DNA of 64,000 nucleotides from Candidatus Pelagisphaera phototrophica (GTDB lineage Bacteria; Verrucomicrobiota; Verrucomicrobiia; Opitutales; Opitutaceae), in contig NZ_CP076039.1 in assembly GCF_014529625.1 (NCBI RefSeq), forward strand, positions 2,976,001-3,040,000, read 5' to 3'. Below the pieces are notes generated by a model. That model did no database searches, had not been told where the DNA came from, and worked only from the letters and a program-made list of their open reading frames with translations. Below, piece after piece: positions 15,480 through 23,783 of this stretch. Both the position numbers and the translations under genes were made by a program. Each line of letters begins with the position of its first letter. The stretch's first letter is position 1.

Positions 15480-15802
15480 AGAATATAAGGCTCGCTTGGT
15501 CGAGTTATCCAATGTGAGCCAGAGATCTCGTTAACCATTCTGGAAATTTTCAAATCAAGTACGGATGATGAGACAGTTCTGAACAGAGAGAGCTTTTGGA
15601 AGTGCGTACTCCATACTAGAGATTTTGGTTACAATCGAAATTGAACCTTGGAGCTTAATATTAAACACACGAATGGGTATGATGACCTACCGTTCAAAGG
15701 GCTCTACAGAGGCCGTCGAAGACTGTCCATTCTACAGCATTACAGCCAAGCGTATCATTGCTGAGAATGAAACTGCCTTTGATGTCCACGACGCTTTTCC
15801 TG
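15480..15802. other. Non-coding stretch, probably gene debris
   Basis: No convincing gene is present. A 79-codon open frame starts at 15625, but only its last part (ETAFDVHDAFPVTP) looks protein-like, and it ends in low-complexity proline-rich sequence that reads better on the other strand. It precedes two recognisable gene remnants. Confidence 0.4.
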
Positions 15803-15935
15803 TTACTCCGCTATCTCAGCCACCTCCACTAACACCTCGCCCGTTCCTACATCGGCCGAGCTAACCTGTACTGTGTAAACCCCTACATCGAGAGATACAA
15901 GGGTTGCAGCACTAATTGTATCATCAGTCAGGAAT
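15803..15935 (-). pseudogene. C-terminal remnant of a surface protein (Ig/PPC-like tail)
   Basis: The minus strand reads TDDTISAATLVSLDVGVY, then TVQVSSADVGTGEVLVEVAE and ends at a stop at 15803-15805. Tails of the form VYTVQVSSADxGTGEVLVEV are typical of the last beta-strands of large secreted Verrucomicrobiota proteins. Upstream of about 15935 the match is lost and the sequence changes to an unrelated remnant on the other strand, so the break point is near there. It is a fragment only. Confidence 0.45.
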
Positions 15936-16105
15936 GGACAACCTTTGAAAAGGGATACTATCTGCCCTCAGACAAACCCGGCTTTGGGACTGAGTTGACC
16001 GAAAAACTCGTCCAGGAACACGCAATCGCCGAGCATCCGTCAATTAAGGTCATTATGTACCCATTTTTCCCTTTGAGTAAATACCATGAAGCTTGTCCTT
16101 GCTGC
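15845..16105 (+). pseudogene. C-terminal remnant resembling an enolase-superfamily enzyme
   Basis: The plus strand, from about 15845, reads through CVNPYIERYKG and WTTFEKGYYLPSDKPGFGTE, then LTEKLVQEHAIAEHP. The GYYLPSDKPGFG part recalls the C-terminal end of mandelate-racemase/RspA-type sugar-acid dehydratases. It has no start codon, runs against the surface-protein tail on the left and ends at a TAG inside a dispersed repeat (16106-16136). The family assignment is tentative, but decay is clear. Confidence 0.35.
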
Positions 16106-16136
16106 CTTTGGTAGCGGGCAATCTCCGAGCACCCAT
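16106..16136 (+). repeat. Dispersed intergenic repeat, copy 1
   Basis: The segment starting CTTTGGTAGCGGGCAATCTC and ending GAGCACCCAT matches, with a few changes, the reverse complement of 56924-56954. It also resembles the arms of the palindromes at 23044-23116 and 35896-35954. It looks like a half-palindrome of a REP-like family. Confidence 0.55.
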
Positions 16137-16223
16137 CGCGGTATCTATGGGGTGGGCACTCTTTACAATACCTCGAAACTTGCCTAGGGTAAGCTTTGTT
16201 GAATACCGCCCTTTCTACCGAAC

Positions 16224-16760
16224 CTAGTTTGAATTAGTGGATTCGCCCGTCCAAACCGTATTCCAGTCAAGAAAGACTGAGTCTGCCTTGATCGTAACCT
16301 TGTAAACGCGCTGGTAGCTAATTCTCACCGGGGCCTCGACCTGCCGAATGGAACCGTCTGGAAATCGCACATTTTCATAACCGCTTGATTGACGTTCGAT
16401 AACATCCTCGGCCACATTTACTTCTCGGAGAACGATTCCGTTAGCACCCATTCGGGCCGCTCTCTTCTTCAGATCCGTTACGATCTGCACCGTTTTGTCG
16501 TCAATTGCTGACGGGCTGTTGCTGGCCGTCGTACCGCTCGATTCCAGTTTGGCGATTTCTTCGAACTTCACGGGTATATCCATATCGGGAACCCATGACA
16601 GCAGTCCGGCTGGATTCTGGTAGATATCGACATCCCACTCCGTCAAAGCAGAGCGAGTCTTTCCCGTGACTTGCGTCGTCCCCGAATTTGTCGTCTCACA
16701 TCCCGAAAAAACTAAACAACCCACCGCAATCAAACTAACTATTATAGAACGCCTCATCAT
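16224..16760 (-). CDS. Lipoprotein of unknown function
   Basis: A 178-residue protein with a lipoprotein signal: MMRRSIIVSLIAVGCLVFSG followed by Cys21 (lipobox FSGC). The ATG at 16760 is preferred because AGGAGAAAT stands directly before it. An in-frame ATG 33 bases upstream would spoil the signal. The mature part has a conserved-looking core: WDVDIYQNPAGLLSWVPD, then KKRAARMGANGIVLREVN, a pattern of DUF4156-like or YbjQ-like small lipoproteins in which a helix with RAxxxGANG is followed by a strand. A role at the envelope is inferred. It lies about 95 bases from the pseudouridine synthase gene on the same strand. Confidence 0.7.
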   Translation of the reverse strand: MMRRSIIVSLIAVGCLVFSGCETTNSGTTQVTGKTRSALTEWDVDIYQNPAGLLSWVPDMDIPVKFEEIAKLESSGTTASNSPSAIDDKTVQIVTDLKKRAARMGANGIVLREVNVAEDVIERQSSGYENVRFPDGSIRQVEAPVRISYQRVYKVTIKADSVFLDWNTVWTGESTNSN

Positions 16761-16854
16761 ATTTCTCCTCCAGAATCCCAAATCTACGCTCAACGAAAAT
16801 TCAGGTCAAATCACAAAACTTGTGAATGCCCGCCATAGCGAAACCCCTCATTTT

Positions 16855-17736
16855 TCACCATTTCAATTTTCTTTGAGAACTAAAATGCCTCAAATCACCC
16901 GCTAAGGGGTCGGTGAACTCGAGCTCAATCGCTAAAAGCTGCAGAGGTTTTTCATAATTATCGGGCACCTCGTCTTGAAGGTCCGGATAGTACTTGTCAT
17001 TCTCAATCTGGAAGCCAAGCGAAGCCATATGACAACGTAATTGGTGCCTCTTTCCGGTATGGGGGAACAGGTGAAAGTAGGTTCGTCCGAATTTAGATTC
17101 GACTGGAACAATTCTCGTTGAAGCATTCGGAACCCCTTTGCCTTCGCGTATTCGAAATGGGGGCTCACCCCCCTCCAGTCGGTTATCTAACTGCCACTCT
17201 TTTCGAGCCTCGTTAGGCACAGTGGGAGAAATGGCATGATAGACTTTGGAAACCTGTCGCCTTTCAAACATCAATTGATAGGCCGCACGAGCCTCTGGGT
17301 TGAGAGAAAACATCACCAGTCCTGCCGTTTCTCGATCGATCCGGTGGATCGGGGCAATTTCGAGAATTCCCGTTTTCTCCCTTAGCCGATGTATCAGACT
17401 TTCATTTACGAATCGCCCTCCTTGCGTAGTCGGCAAAAAGTGTGGCTTGTCTACAACCAGCAAATTTTGATCTCGGTAAATGACTTCCTCCTGAAAAGGA
17501 ATCGGTATCTCTTTTTCTACTTCACGAAAATAGAACAGTTTCCTTCGTGGCGCGTAGGCAGTATCGAAGGCCACGGGACAACCATCCTCGTCAAGCACCT
17601 TACCCGAACGTATGCGCTCATCCCAAGTGTCTTTATGGATACGGGGAAACCTCTCTACTAGGAATTCCAATATCGATGGAAACGGCTCATCAACGACCGG
17701 CATAGTGACCCTAGCTGGGAAATTGGAAATCGGCAT
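16855..17736 (-). CDS. RluA-family RNA pseudouridine synthase
   Basis: A 293-residue enzyme of the RluA family, which converts uridine to pseudouridine in rRNA or tRNA. The catalytic block is APIHRIDRETAGLVMFS, whose Asp in HRIDRET is the nucleophile position. Motif LLVVDKPHFLPT precedes it and HTGKRHQLRCHMASLG follows. Residues about 1-75 form an S4-like N-terminal part (FPRIHKDTWDERIRSGKVL). The length is typical. The specific target uridine cannot be told; RluA/TruC-type relatives with this N-terminus are often annotated as 23S rRNA or tRNA-Glu synthases. The ATG at 17736 directly precedes the family start. Confidence 0.85.
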   Translation of the reverse strand: MPISNFPARVTMPVVDEPFPSILEFLVERFPRIHKDTWDERIRSGKVLDEDGCPVAFDTAYAPRRKLFYFREVEKEIPIPFQEEVIYRDQNLLVVDKPHFLPTTQGGRFVNESLIHRLREKTGILEIAPIHRIDRETAGLVMFSLNPEARAAYQLMFERRQVSKVYHAISPTVPNEARKEWQLDNRLEGGEPPFRIREGKGVPNASTRIVPVESKFGRTYFHLFPHTGKRHQLRCHMASLGFQIENDKYYPDLQDEVPDNYEKPLQLLAIELEFTDPLAGDLRHFSSQRKLKW

Positions 17737-17770
17737 CAGTCAAACATGAAGGGCTCTGCAAATCCCAAGC

Positions 17771-18642
17771 TCAATTTCTTCCAGTTGAATAGTACAGCCA
17801 AACTTGGCTCTTTATCCAATCGGCGTCTTCCCGGGGAACCTGGACAACAGTGGAACTCTCCACCTGATCCCAGTCTAAAGGCAAGCCCACAAAACGGTTC
17901 TCTCTTGGATCCTTTGCCGTAAGGTAGGTATACAACATACAACCACTGACGAACCGGGCAAGCGCATTGCCACGCCCTGGATTCGCGTACCATCCTTCCA
18001 CGCCATATTTTTTGACGGCATCTCCCCAAAGAAATCTTGCCGGAACGAGAATCACTCTGTAACGCTTTCCGCCAATCTTCATCTCCTCCAAACCCGAGTG
18101 AAGTCGTTCGTATATCTGATCGACAGGCAGACGGTACCTTTCCAGAGTATGCAACTCTGGATGCATGTAGAGTACGGTCTGGGCGCCTGAATCGACAATG
18201 GTTCGATGAATCGTACCCAGAGCTTGCAAGTTTTTCTCGAAAGGAATGCTGCTCCCTCGATCTTCCGGTATATCCACCGGTTCCGGCAACAAGTATCCCG
18301 AACATCTCGCCTCGACAATCACATAGTCATAGCCGCCCGATCGGATAAGTGAGAGAATTCGCTCATCTCCGGCTACCTCAGGAAGGCTCAAAGGAATCCG
18401 CCCGAAGTCGAGGAACTCAACACCGTGCCCGTTTTCGTGTCTACGCATTTTACTTACCGCCTGGAAGTCGAGACCGACCGTTTCACAAAAACCGAGAAAC
18501 GGCTGATGAACGCCTCCCTAAAATCCCAAACGCTATTTCCTAGAAAGACAACGCGTTTACCACTTTGCCAGTAACAGAAAGTTGATGCGATCGATAATAC
18601 GGTCCAAATTGTGAAAACGGCTACTAGACTTTTCTTTTCCAT
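17771..18642 (-). pseudogene. Frameshifted SGNH-hydrolase-like membrane-anchored protein
   Basis: Two minus-strand frames make one protein. The first (18642-18454) starts at an ATG with GGAGGA just before it. It has a membrane anchor (LVAVFTIWTVLSIASTF) and KRVVFLGNSVWDF, whose GNS block is typical of SGNH/DUF4886-like proteins, then runs into REAFISRF and a stop. The second frame is open just downstream of a TAG in the first-frame overlap. It continues GGVHQPFLGFCETVGLDF and then a 225-residue body with DYVIVEARCSGY and VLYMHPELH. A one-base indel near 18515-18530 would join them into about 290 residues. It is either a pseudogene or a sequencing error. A programmed frameshift is unlikely, since no slippery heptamer is obvious. 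Confidence 0.6.
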
Positions 18643-18743
18643 TCCTCCAGTCTAACTGCATGGTTGCGACTTGTATCACAAACCGCAAAAATTACATAGG
18701 CGAAGCGATTAACTAGCCAGAAAAACCCTTAAAAACAGTATAT

Positions 18744-19643
18744 ATGACGAATACAGAAAAACCCACTATCGGATTTATCGGCCTCGGCCTTATGGGCTCG
18801 GCCATGGTTGAGCGACTTCAGTATCTCGGATACCCGATGACCGTAATCGCCCACAAAAAGCGTGAGGCCGTTGAAGCCGCCGTAACCCGAGGCGCAGTAG
18901 AAGCGAAGTCCCCGGGAGAACTGGCTCGGGCTAACCAAATTGTAATGGTCTGCGTGGATACATCCGCATCGGTCGAGGCCAATATGTACGGTCCAGAGGG
19001 AGTAATCGAAAATATTCGACCCGGCTCGCTGGTCATCGATTTCGGTACTTCCATCCCTCAATCCACTTTAAAGCTGGAAGCCGCGCTAAAAGTGAAAGGC
19101 TCCAGCATGATGGACGCTCCACTCGGCCGCACTCCCGCCCACGCGACTGATGGCCTACTCAACATTATGTCGGCCGGAAGCGAAGAGGATTTTAATCGGG
19201 CAAAACCGGTCTTTGAGGACCTGGGCGAGAACGTCTTTCACGTAGGAACTATTTCCGTGGGTCACACTCTGAAGCTGATCAACAATTTCTTCGCCATGAC
19301 TACGGTTTGCGCCCTGTCCGAAGCGTTCGCCATGGCCGACCTCGCCGGATTGAATAGGGAAACCTTGTACAACGTAATGGCTTCCGGTCCCCTCCACTCG
19401 GGAATGATGGATTTCATCAAAGCGAACGCGGTTGACGGGACCAAAGACATGCTCGCCTTCTCCATTGCCAACGCCCGAAAAGATGTTGGCTACTACAGCA
19501 ACATGGCGGACGATCTGGGTGCCCCCAGCTTTATGTCGCCCGCAACCAAGCAAGCCATGAGCCTAGCTCTTTCCTCAGGATGGGGCGATAACATGGTTCC
19601 GGAAATGGTTGATTTCGTGGCGAGCACCTTTGCCAAGAAATAG
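18744..19643 (+). CDS. Beta-hydroxyacid dehydrogenase (3-hydroxyisobutyrate dehydrogenase family)
   Basis: A 299-residue NAD(P)-dependent enzyme. The N-terminal Rossmann domain starts IGFIGLGLMGSAM (GxGxxG). The substrate motif is MDAPLGRTPAHA, and the catalytic Lys is about residue 177 in GHTLKLINNFFAM. The C-terminal domain is all-helical. The family oxidises 3-hydroxyisobutyrate, tartronate semialdehyde, sulfolactaldehyde or similar beta-hydroxyacids. The usual DAPVSGG is changed to DAPLGRTPAHA, so the substrate is probably not the classical one. Reduction or oxidation of a sugar-acid-derived C3 compound fits the catabolic setting. No strong RBS is seen before the ATG at 18744. A small membrane protein gene converges on its 3' end and overlaps it. 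Confidence 0.85.
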   Translation: MTNTEKPTIGFIGLGLMGSAMVERLQYLGYPMTVIAHKKREAVEAAVTRGAVEAKSPGELARANQIVMVCVDTSASVEANMYGPEGVIENIRPGSLVIDFGTSIPQSTLKLEAALKVKGSSMMDAPLGRTPAHATDGLLNIMSAGSEEDFNRAKPVFEDLGENVFHVGTISVGHTLKLINNFFAMTTVCALSEAFAMADLAGLNRETLYNVMASGPLHSGMMDFIKANAVDGTKDMLAFSIANARKDVGYYSNMADDLGAPSFMSPATKQAMSLALSSGWGDNMVPEMVDFVASTFAKK

Positions 19644-19983
19644 CATCACCAATCAGAGGATCTACCCTTTTCGCCTTCACCCCGTCGCGTTCAGACAACT
19701 CCCGAATCTCGATCTCAAATCCATTCAGCACTTCCTCCGATGAATTCTTTGAGAGTCGATTCGACTTTGATTTCTTTTCAGCAAAAAGGCGACTCGTCTC
19801 TTCCTCATACGCTTCTTTGTCCCTAGCAGGCTCAGCCACCTGCGTACCATACCAAGCGGCCCCTGCAACGGCAAGCGCAACTAATGAACCGAGTAAAATC
19901 CCGGAGCGACGATTCGACTTTGTAGCACGTTCTCTCCGTCGCTTCGACAGCGATGAGTCGCCATCTGTTTGGCCCTTACTCAT
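19531..19983 (-). CDS. Small membrane protein, 3' end overlapping the converging dehydrogenase gene
   Basis: An open frame of 150 codons. Residues 1-26 are basic and hydrophilic (SKRRRERATKSNRRS), followed by one membrane span (ILLGSLVALAVAGAAWYG) and an acidic and basic helical region to about residue 110. The last 37 codons lie antisense inside the 3' end of the dehydrogenase gene. They lose the helical character (CSPRNQPFPEPCYRPILRK) and are probably not native sequence. The simplest view is that the original C-terminus was lost and the frame now runs on to the first available stop. The N-terminal part looks like a real protein. Function is unknown. Confidence 0.5.
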   Translation of the reverse strand: MSKGQTDGDSSLSKRRRERATKSNRRSGILLGSLVALAVAGAAWYGTQVAEPARDKEAYEEETSRLFAEKKSKSNRLSKNSSEEVLNGFEIEIRELSERDGVKAKRVDPLIGDAISWQRCSPRNQPFPEPCYRPILRKELGSWLAWLRAT

Positions 19984-20162
19984 AATGCGACTTGATTCTG
20001 CTTCATGCCCTCTGATAATGGATCAAAAGGGACGATCTTCTAGCGCCTGTAGAAGCGATCCATAGCCTGAACCCTCGGCTTCCGCCGCCGTCACCATAGA
20101 GGGAATAAGAGATCGCCCGTTAGCTAGACCTACCCAATGGTGACAGGCCATCAACTGTCAAT

Positions 20163-21620
20163 CTAGCCCTTGAATTTCCATCCTTTTCGGTAATCGCGCT
20201 GGACGAGTTTCTTTAGGTCTGGCCGGCCGACAATTTCCATTTCCTTGGCATCCCATTCGAGTTCCTCATCTGGATTCTGCTGAGCTATCACACCGAGGAG
20301 AACGGTTTCCGCGAACGGTCCCGACTGCCCGAAATGCGACTCCGCCTGGTCAATTTTTCCCGTAATCGCATCAAACCATTCCTTGTAGGGATCCTGATCC
20401 TTGGCGCGAGCAATCGTCTGATCCGGCCATTCAAACCCATCGACTCCCGCCCGAGAATGGAGGAACCAATTACCATGCCGTCGATTGAATATCAACTTGC
20501 CCTCTTCGCCAATGACAATGCTGCCGAACTGCTGGAACGGTAATCCATCGAGTAGCTTTGTATTCGGGTGATTAAACTCGTCGCTGTGCTTGATAAGTGC
20601 CCAAGTGTCACGATCGAATTCAGCGTCGAGGTAACCATCGTACCAAAAATACTTAAATCCCTTTTTCGACGTGTATTGGTTAGCGGCAAACTCCCATAGC
20701 ACCTTGGAGTTAATCGGTGGCGAAACCTCGGTGGCCCCCTGCTGCTCAGCCTTGACCGTGGCAGGCACTCCTGGGTCCACGGCCCAATAAGCCATATCCA
20801 TAATATGACAGGCCATGTCGCCCAGCGCCCCCGTACCGTAGTCCCACCAACCGCGCCAAGCGAAGGGCGCGATGTTCGCATTGTAGCCCACTTCTGGAGC
20901 GGGTCCAATCCACTGCTCCCAGTCTAGCCATGAAGGCATGTTTTCCTTCGCAGGTGGCTTGGCGAATCCTTGAGGCCAAATGGGTCGATTGGTCCAAGTG
21001 TGAGCTTCCCTCACCGGACCAATGACACCCGCGCGAATCAACTCGACGCAACGGCGCATATGGTCGTTGGCATGGGCCTGGTTGCCCATTTGCGTTTTCA
21101 CACCGTGCTTTTTAGCGAGCTCCGTCAGCACGCGAGCTTCCCATATCCCATGGGTCAGAGGCTTCTGACAATAAACATGCTTACCTCGCTGCATGCCCAT
21201 GGCGGAGGCGTGAAAGTGATGATGGTCCGGTGTCGATACGATGACCGCATCAACTTTGTCGCCAAGTTTTTCATACATCTCCCGATAGTCAGTGAAAAAA
21301 GCCGCATCGGGGTATTGTTCGCGTGTTTCAATGACCGACTTCAGCCGCTTCACATCCCTTTCCGTTGACGACATCCTTTTCGCGTCAGCGGTATCAACGA
21401 GCCCGACCACGTGAAATCCCGCTTCATCGCAATGAGTGATGTCGACTCTTCCCTTCCCTCCGGTTCCGATTCCAACTACCGTTGGCTTGGTCAGATTCCC
21501 CCGAGCGTGACTCGGTAGGATGTGAAAGCTAAAGGCGCTGCCAGCGATTGCAGTAGCCGACAACTTGCCGAAATGCCGACGAGACATGGAACTAGAAGTT
21601 TTAGGGTCTTTTTTCTTCAT
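20163..21620 (-). CDS. Gfo/Idh/MocA oxidoreductase with Tat-type leader
   Basis: A 485-residue protein. The leader MSRRHFGKLSATAIAGSAFS has a twin-arginine and hydrophobic core, so export by Tat is likely. A Rossmann domain follows (VVGIGTGGKGRVDI, then GLVDTADAKR), then the EKP-like block seen here as YCQKPLTHGIWEARVLTE, whose Lys corresponds to the catalytic Lys of the family. The C-terminal beta domain has WNxxIGPAPEVGYN and the late WFDAITG. Family members oxidise or epimerise sugars or open glycosidic bonds with bound NAD(P). Bacteroidetes/Verrucomicrobia proteins of this exported subtype include glycosidases acting by NAD-dependent redox steps. The usual EKP is QKP here, which may alter the mechanism. 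Confidence 0.85.
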   Translation of the reverse strand: MKKKDPKTSSSMSRRHFGKLSATAIAGSAFSFHILPSHARGNLTKPTVVGIGTGGKGRVDITHCDEAGFHVVGLVDTADAKRMSSTERDVKRLKSVIETREQYPDAAFFTDYREMYEKLGDKVDAVIVSTPDHHHFHASAMGMQRGKHVYCQKPLTHGIWEARVLTELAKKHGVKTQMGNQAHANDHMRRCVELIRAGVIGPVREAHTWTNRPIWPQGFAKPPAKENMPSWLDWEQWIGPAPEVGYNANIAPFAWRGWWDYGTGALGDMACHIMDMAYWAVDPGVPATVKAEQQGATEVSPPINSKVLWEFAANQYTSKKGFKYFWYDGYLDAEFDRDTWALIKHSDEFNHPNTKLLDGLPFQQFGSIVIGEEGKLIFNRRHGNWFLHSRAGVDGFEWPDQTIARAKDQDPYKEWFDAITGKIDQAESHFGQSGPFAETVLLGVIAQQNPDEELEWDAKEMEIVGRPDLKKLVQRDYRKGWKFKG

Positions 21621-21748
21621 GGTAAAAATTATGATTATTGATCATTATCCAGTCCCGGTCCTACCTGTCAAATCGACAATGTTAAGCGGTGCACGCGTAG
21701 AGCTTGTAAACTAGGCTTTTGAATCTGGATCAAAGTTGTCCACGTGGC

Positions 21749-22378
21749 TTAATACAGCACAACACTTCCGAAAGCGGCCTTGCGGACCGCCTTCGAAAAC
21801 ACTCGTTTTGACTGTTTGACAGTGAAGGTTACCGGACTGACTAGCAATTTTCCACCTTGAGCGAGCCGGTGATGCCATTTTTTTCCTCGTCGATAACTTC
21901 GAATGCCACGTTCTATTCGCTCTAATTCGGATTCCCGAAGATTCGTGTGCGACCATGTGTCCGAAAATCTCGGAGATGGACGACGCGGACTCGCTCGTAA
22001 TTCTGGCGCGTAGGCAAAACTTCCCGGCCGACGGGGAAGTGCTCGAACGCTTTGGAAAGAAGATGTATTCACATTGGGCCGACGAGGACTGGAGTGAACC
22101 GTATGGCCCATCAGCCCACTTTGAGGTCTTTTAGGACTCAATCGAATCCCTCTGGCTCCTCCCTGCTGAGCCAAAGCCGACCATCTTCTAGCTCTCTCCA
22201 AGTCTCTTGGAACCCCTTTTCCAGACTGGTACATATAACTCAGTATGTCTTGCGCCTCTGGATCCCCCTGCTCTGCCCTAAGCTTCACCTCGTCGTAGAA
22301 ACCGGCGAACAGATTTCCGGCAAAGACTAAGGCAAAAACCAGGTAAGTGCAAAGTGGGCCTTTGTTAACAGCCGTCAT
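21749..22378 (-). CDS. Secreted protein with one Sel1 repeat and an Arg/Pro-rich tail
   Basis: A 209-residue protein with a signal peptide (LCTYLVFALVFAGNLFA). A single Sel1-like repeat follows (VKLRAEQGDPEAQDILSYMY then SGKGVPRDLERARRW). A strongly basic region (about 75-140) has four spaced copies of a short (S/L)P(K/R)RP motif: SPKRP, SPRRP, LPRRP and SPRRP. The end is a short basic helix. The repeated P-R-R-P units suggest binding to nucleic acid, polyanion or peptidoglycan-associated acid, but there is no direct evidence. The start at 22378 is kept because the signal peptide follows it. It is divergent from the FKBP gene, and no operon partner is evident. Confidence 0.55.
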   Translation of the reverse strand: MTAVNKGPLCTYLVFALVFAGNLFAGFYDEVKLRAEQGDPEAQDILSYMYQSGKGVPRDLERARRWSALAQQGGARGIRLSPKRPQSGLMGHTVHSSPRRPNVNTSSFQSVRALPRRPGSFAYAPELRASPRRPSPRFSDTWSHTNLRESELERIERGIRSYRRGKKWHHRLAQGGKLLVSPVTFTVKQSKRVFSKAVRKAAFGSVVLY

Positions 22379-22511
22379 CTAAACACTGCATACATCAGTC
22401 TACGTTTCCGTGCCAAGTGCAGATTGGTAAATATGCCGTGATCCCAGCTGAGTCTTGCTTCTTTTCACTATATTCTTACACAGTTTCTTATGACTCCCAC
22501 GAGTTATCCCA

Positions 22512-23018
22512 ATGCGACCATTCTTTATTCTCTCAATTCTCGCCTTATGCCTTATTTCAGGCGGTCTCTCCCGTACAAACGCCGCTTCGAAATCAGAAAT
22601 TCGCCAGGCACGTGCAGCAGAAAAAGCGTTTCTTGAAAAAAACAAATCTCGAGAAGGTATCACCACCACCCGGTCCGGGCTCCAGTACGAAATTCTAGCA
22701 AAAGGTGACTCGGACCAACTTCCCCGCCCAAGGGATGTCATTGAAATACACTACCATGGAACGCTGACTGATGGTACCGTCTTCGATAGCTCGCTTATGC
22801 GGGGTCAGACGATGGATATTCGATTATGGGATGTCATACCCGGATGGGTTGAAGGCATCAAGCTCATGTCGCCGGGTGACAAATACCGTTTCTATATCCC
22901 CAGCAATCTTGCCTACGGCTCCAAGGGAAACGGGGTGATTCCCATATATACCGTTCTTATTTTTGAGATCGAGCTTGTTGCCCTGAAAGAAAAAACACGA
23001 GGTAAACGGAAGAAGTAA
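22512..23018 (+). CDS. Secreted FKBP-type peptidyl-prolyl cis-trans isomerase
   Basis: A 168-residue protein with a signal peptide (MRPFFILSILALCLISGG), a short charged helical linker (about 27-48) and an FKBP domain (about 50-160). The motifs YHGTLTDGTVFDSS, IPGWVEGIKLMSPGDKYRF and IPSNLAYG cover the active-site hollow. The linker plus domain layout is that of short FkpA/Mip-like isomerases, which help fold exported proteins in the periplasm. The GVIPIYTVLIFEIEL end replaces the common IPPNATLIFEVEL, and the rest is normal. A basic C-terminal tail (KTRGKRKK) follows. The ATG at 22512 opens the signal peptide, and only weak purine sequence precedes it. Confidence 0.9.
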   Translation: MRPFFILSILALCLISGGLSRTNAASKSEIRQARAAEKAFLEKNKSREGITTTRSGLQYEILAKGDSDQLPRPRDVIEIHYHGTLTDGTVFDSSLMRGQTMDIRLWDVIPGWVEGIKLMSPGDKYRFYIPSNLAYGSKGNGVIPIYTVLIFEIELVALKEKTRGKRKK

Positions 23019-23043
23019 TAGTAGTGCTTCTACACTTCCCAAT

Positions 23044-23116
23044 GGTATCGGGCGATCTTCGTTCGCACACAATTATTTCGAGATTGGTTGTGGGCGCTCG
23101 GAAATCGCCCGATACC
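23044..23116. repeat. Dispersed intergenic palindrome, copy 2
   Basis: The arms begin GGTATCGGGCGAT and end ATCGCCCGATACC (perfect over 13 bases). The inner arms are imperfect (CTTCGTTCGCAC against GTGGGCGCTCGG) around an AT-rich centre. It lies between the 3' ends of the FKBP gene and the converging NagA fragment. It may also act as a bidirectional terminator, although no T-run is present. Confidence 0.65.
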
Positions 23117-23140
23117 CTTCTCTGAAGTCCATCGATATGA

Positions 23141-23626
23141 TCACAACTCGACCCCGAAATGTCCGGCAGGAAGCGAGGCGCACATCTCTGTCGCTTTCGA
23201 CAGCGTCAGCCCCAGCCATTCAGAGACGTTCTCGACTCCCCGGTCCAAGGTAAGCGAAGACCCCGCAAACTGTTTTTCACCCGGCAGTTGCACTACACCA
23301 TCTGAGCCCACCTCGACCTGATGCGGTCCGATGTGATAGAATCCTGGAGGAGCGCCCGCAGCGGACATGCAATCGGTCGTGAAATACACCTTCCCCTTGG
23401 GTTTGGCTCGATAGAAATTTTTAAGCACAAAGGGAGGTAAGTGGATTCCGTCCGGAATAAAGCAGGCAATCAGTTCATCTCGAGCCAATAGGCGTTGAAT
23501 GATATTGTCATGCCGATTAATGTTGAGCGGTACGCCATTTCCAATGTGAGTTCCAAAAGTCGCTCCCAAGGCGATGGCTTGAGTTCCTGCTTCTAGCTTT
23601 CGTACTCCTATTTGCGTCTGAAGCAC
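23141..23626 (-). pseudogene. nagA: C-terminal fragment of N-acetylglucosamine-6-phosphate deacetylase
   Basis: The 161 residues match the C-terminal half of NagA: ATFGTHIGNGVPLNINRHDN (weak), ACFIPDGIHLPPFVLKNFYR, VYFTTDCMSAAGAPPG (the catalytic Asp position in TTD), FAGSSLTLDRGVENV. A complete enzyme has about 370-390 residues. The first about 210, with most metal ligands, are missing, and the sequence upstream (23627-23740) has no NagA match in any frame. The very end (PAGHFGVEL) is also slightly short. It cannot work as a deacetylase. NagA normally makes glucosamine-6-phosphate during amino-sugar recycling, so this genome either has another copy or has lost this step. Confidence 0.75.
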
Positions 23627-23783
23627 AAAAACTCATTCGCCGACTCCTTAATCAAAAAATTGGTAGTAAACGGTATCTCCAGTACATCGGTTCCAATACA
23701 ACTTCTCTTGACCCACCGTAGGCTCATGGATTTTCTCTCGCATGAAACTTAATACAAAAAGCGAACCCTGCCAGACACCTCGA

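Noticed and set aside
17736..18305. 189-codon minus-strand open frame
   Set aside because: Overlaps the body of the SGNH-like gene in another frame; composition is Arg/Gly-rich and without motif.
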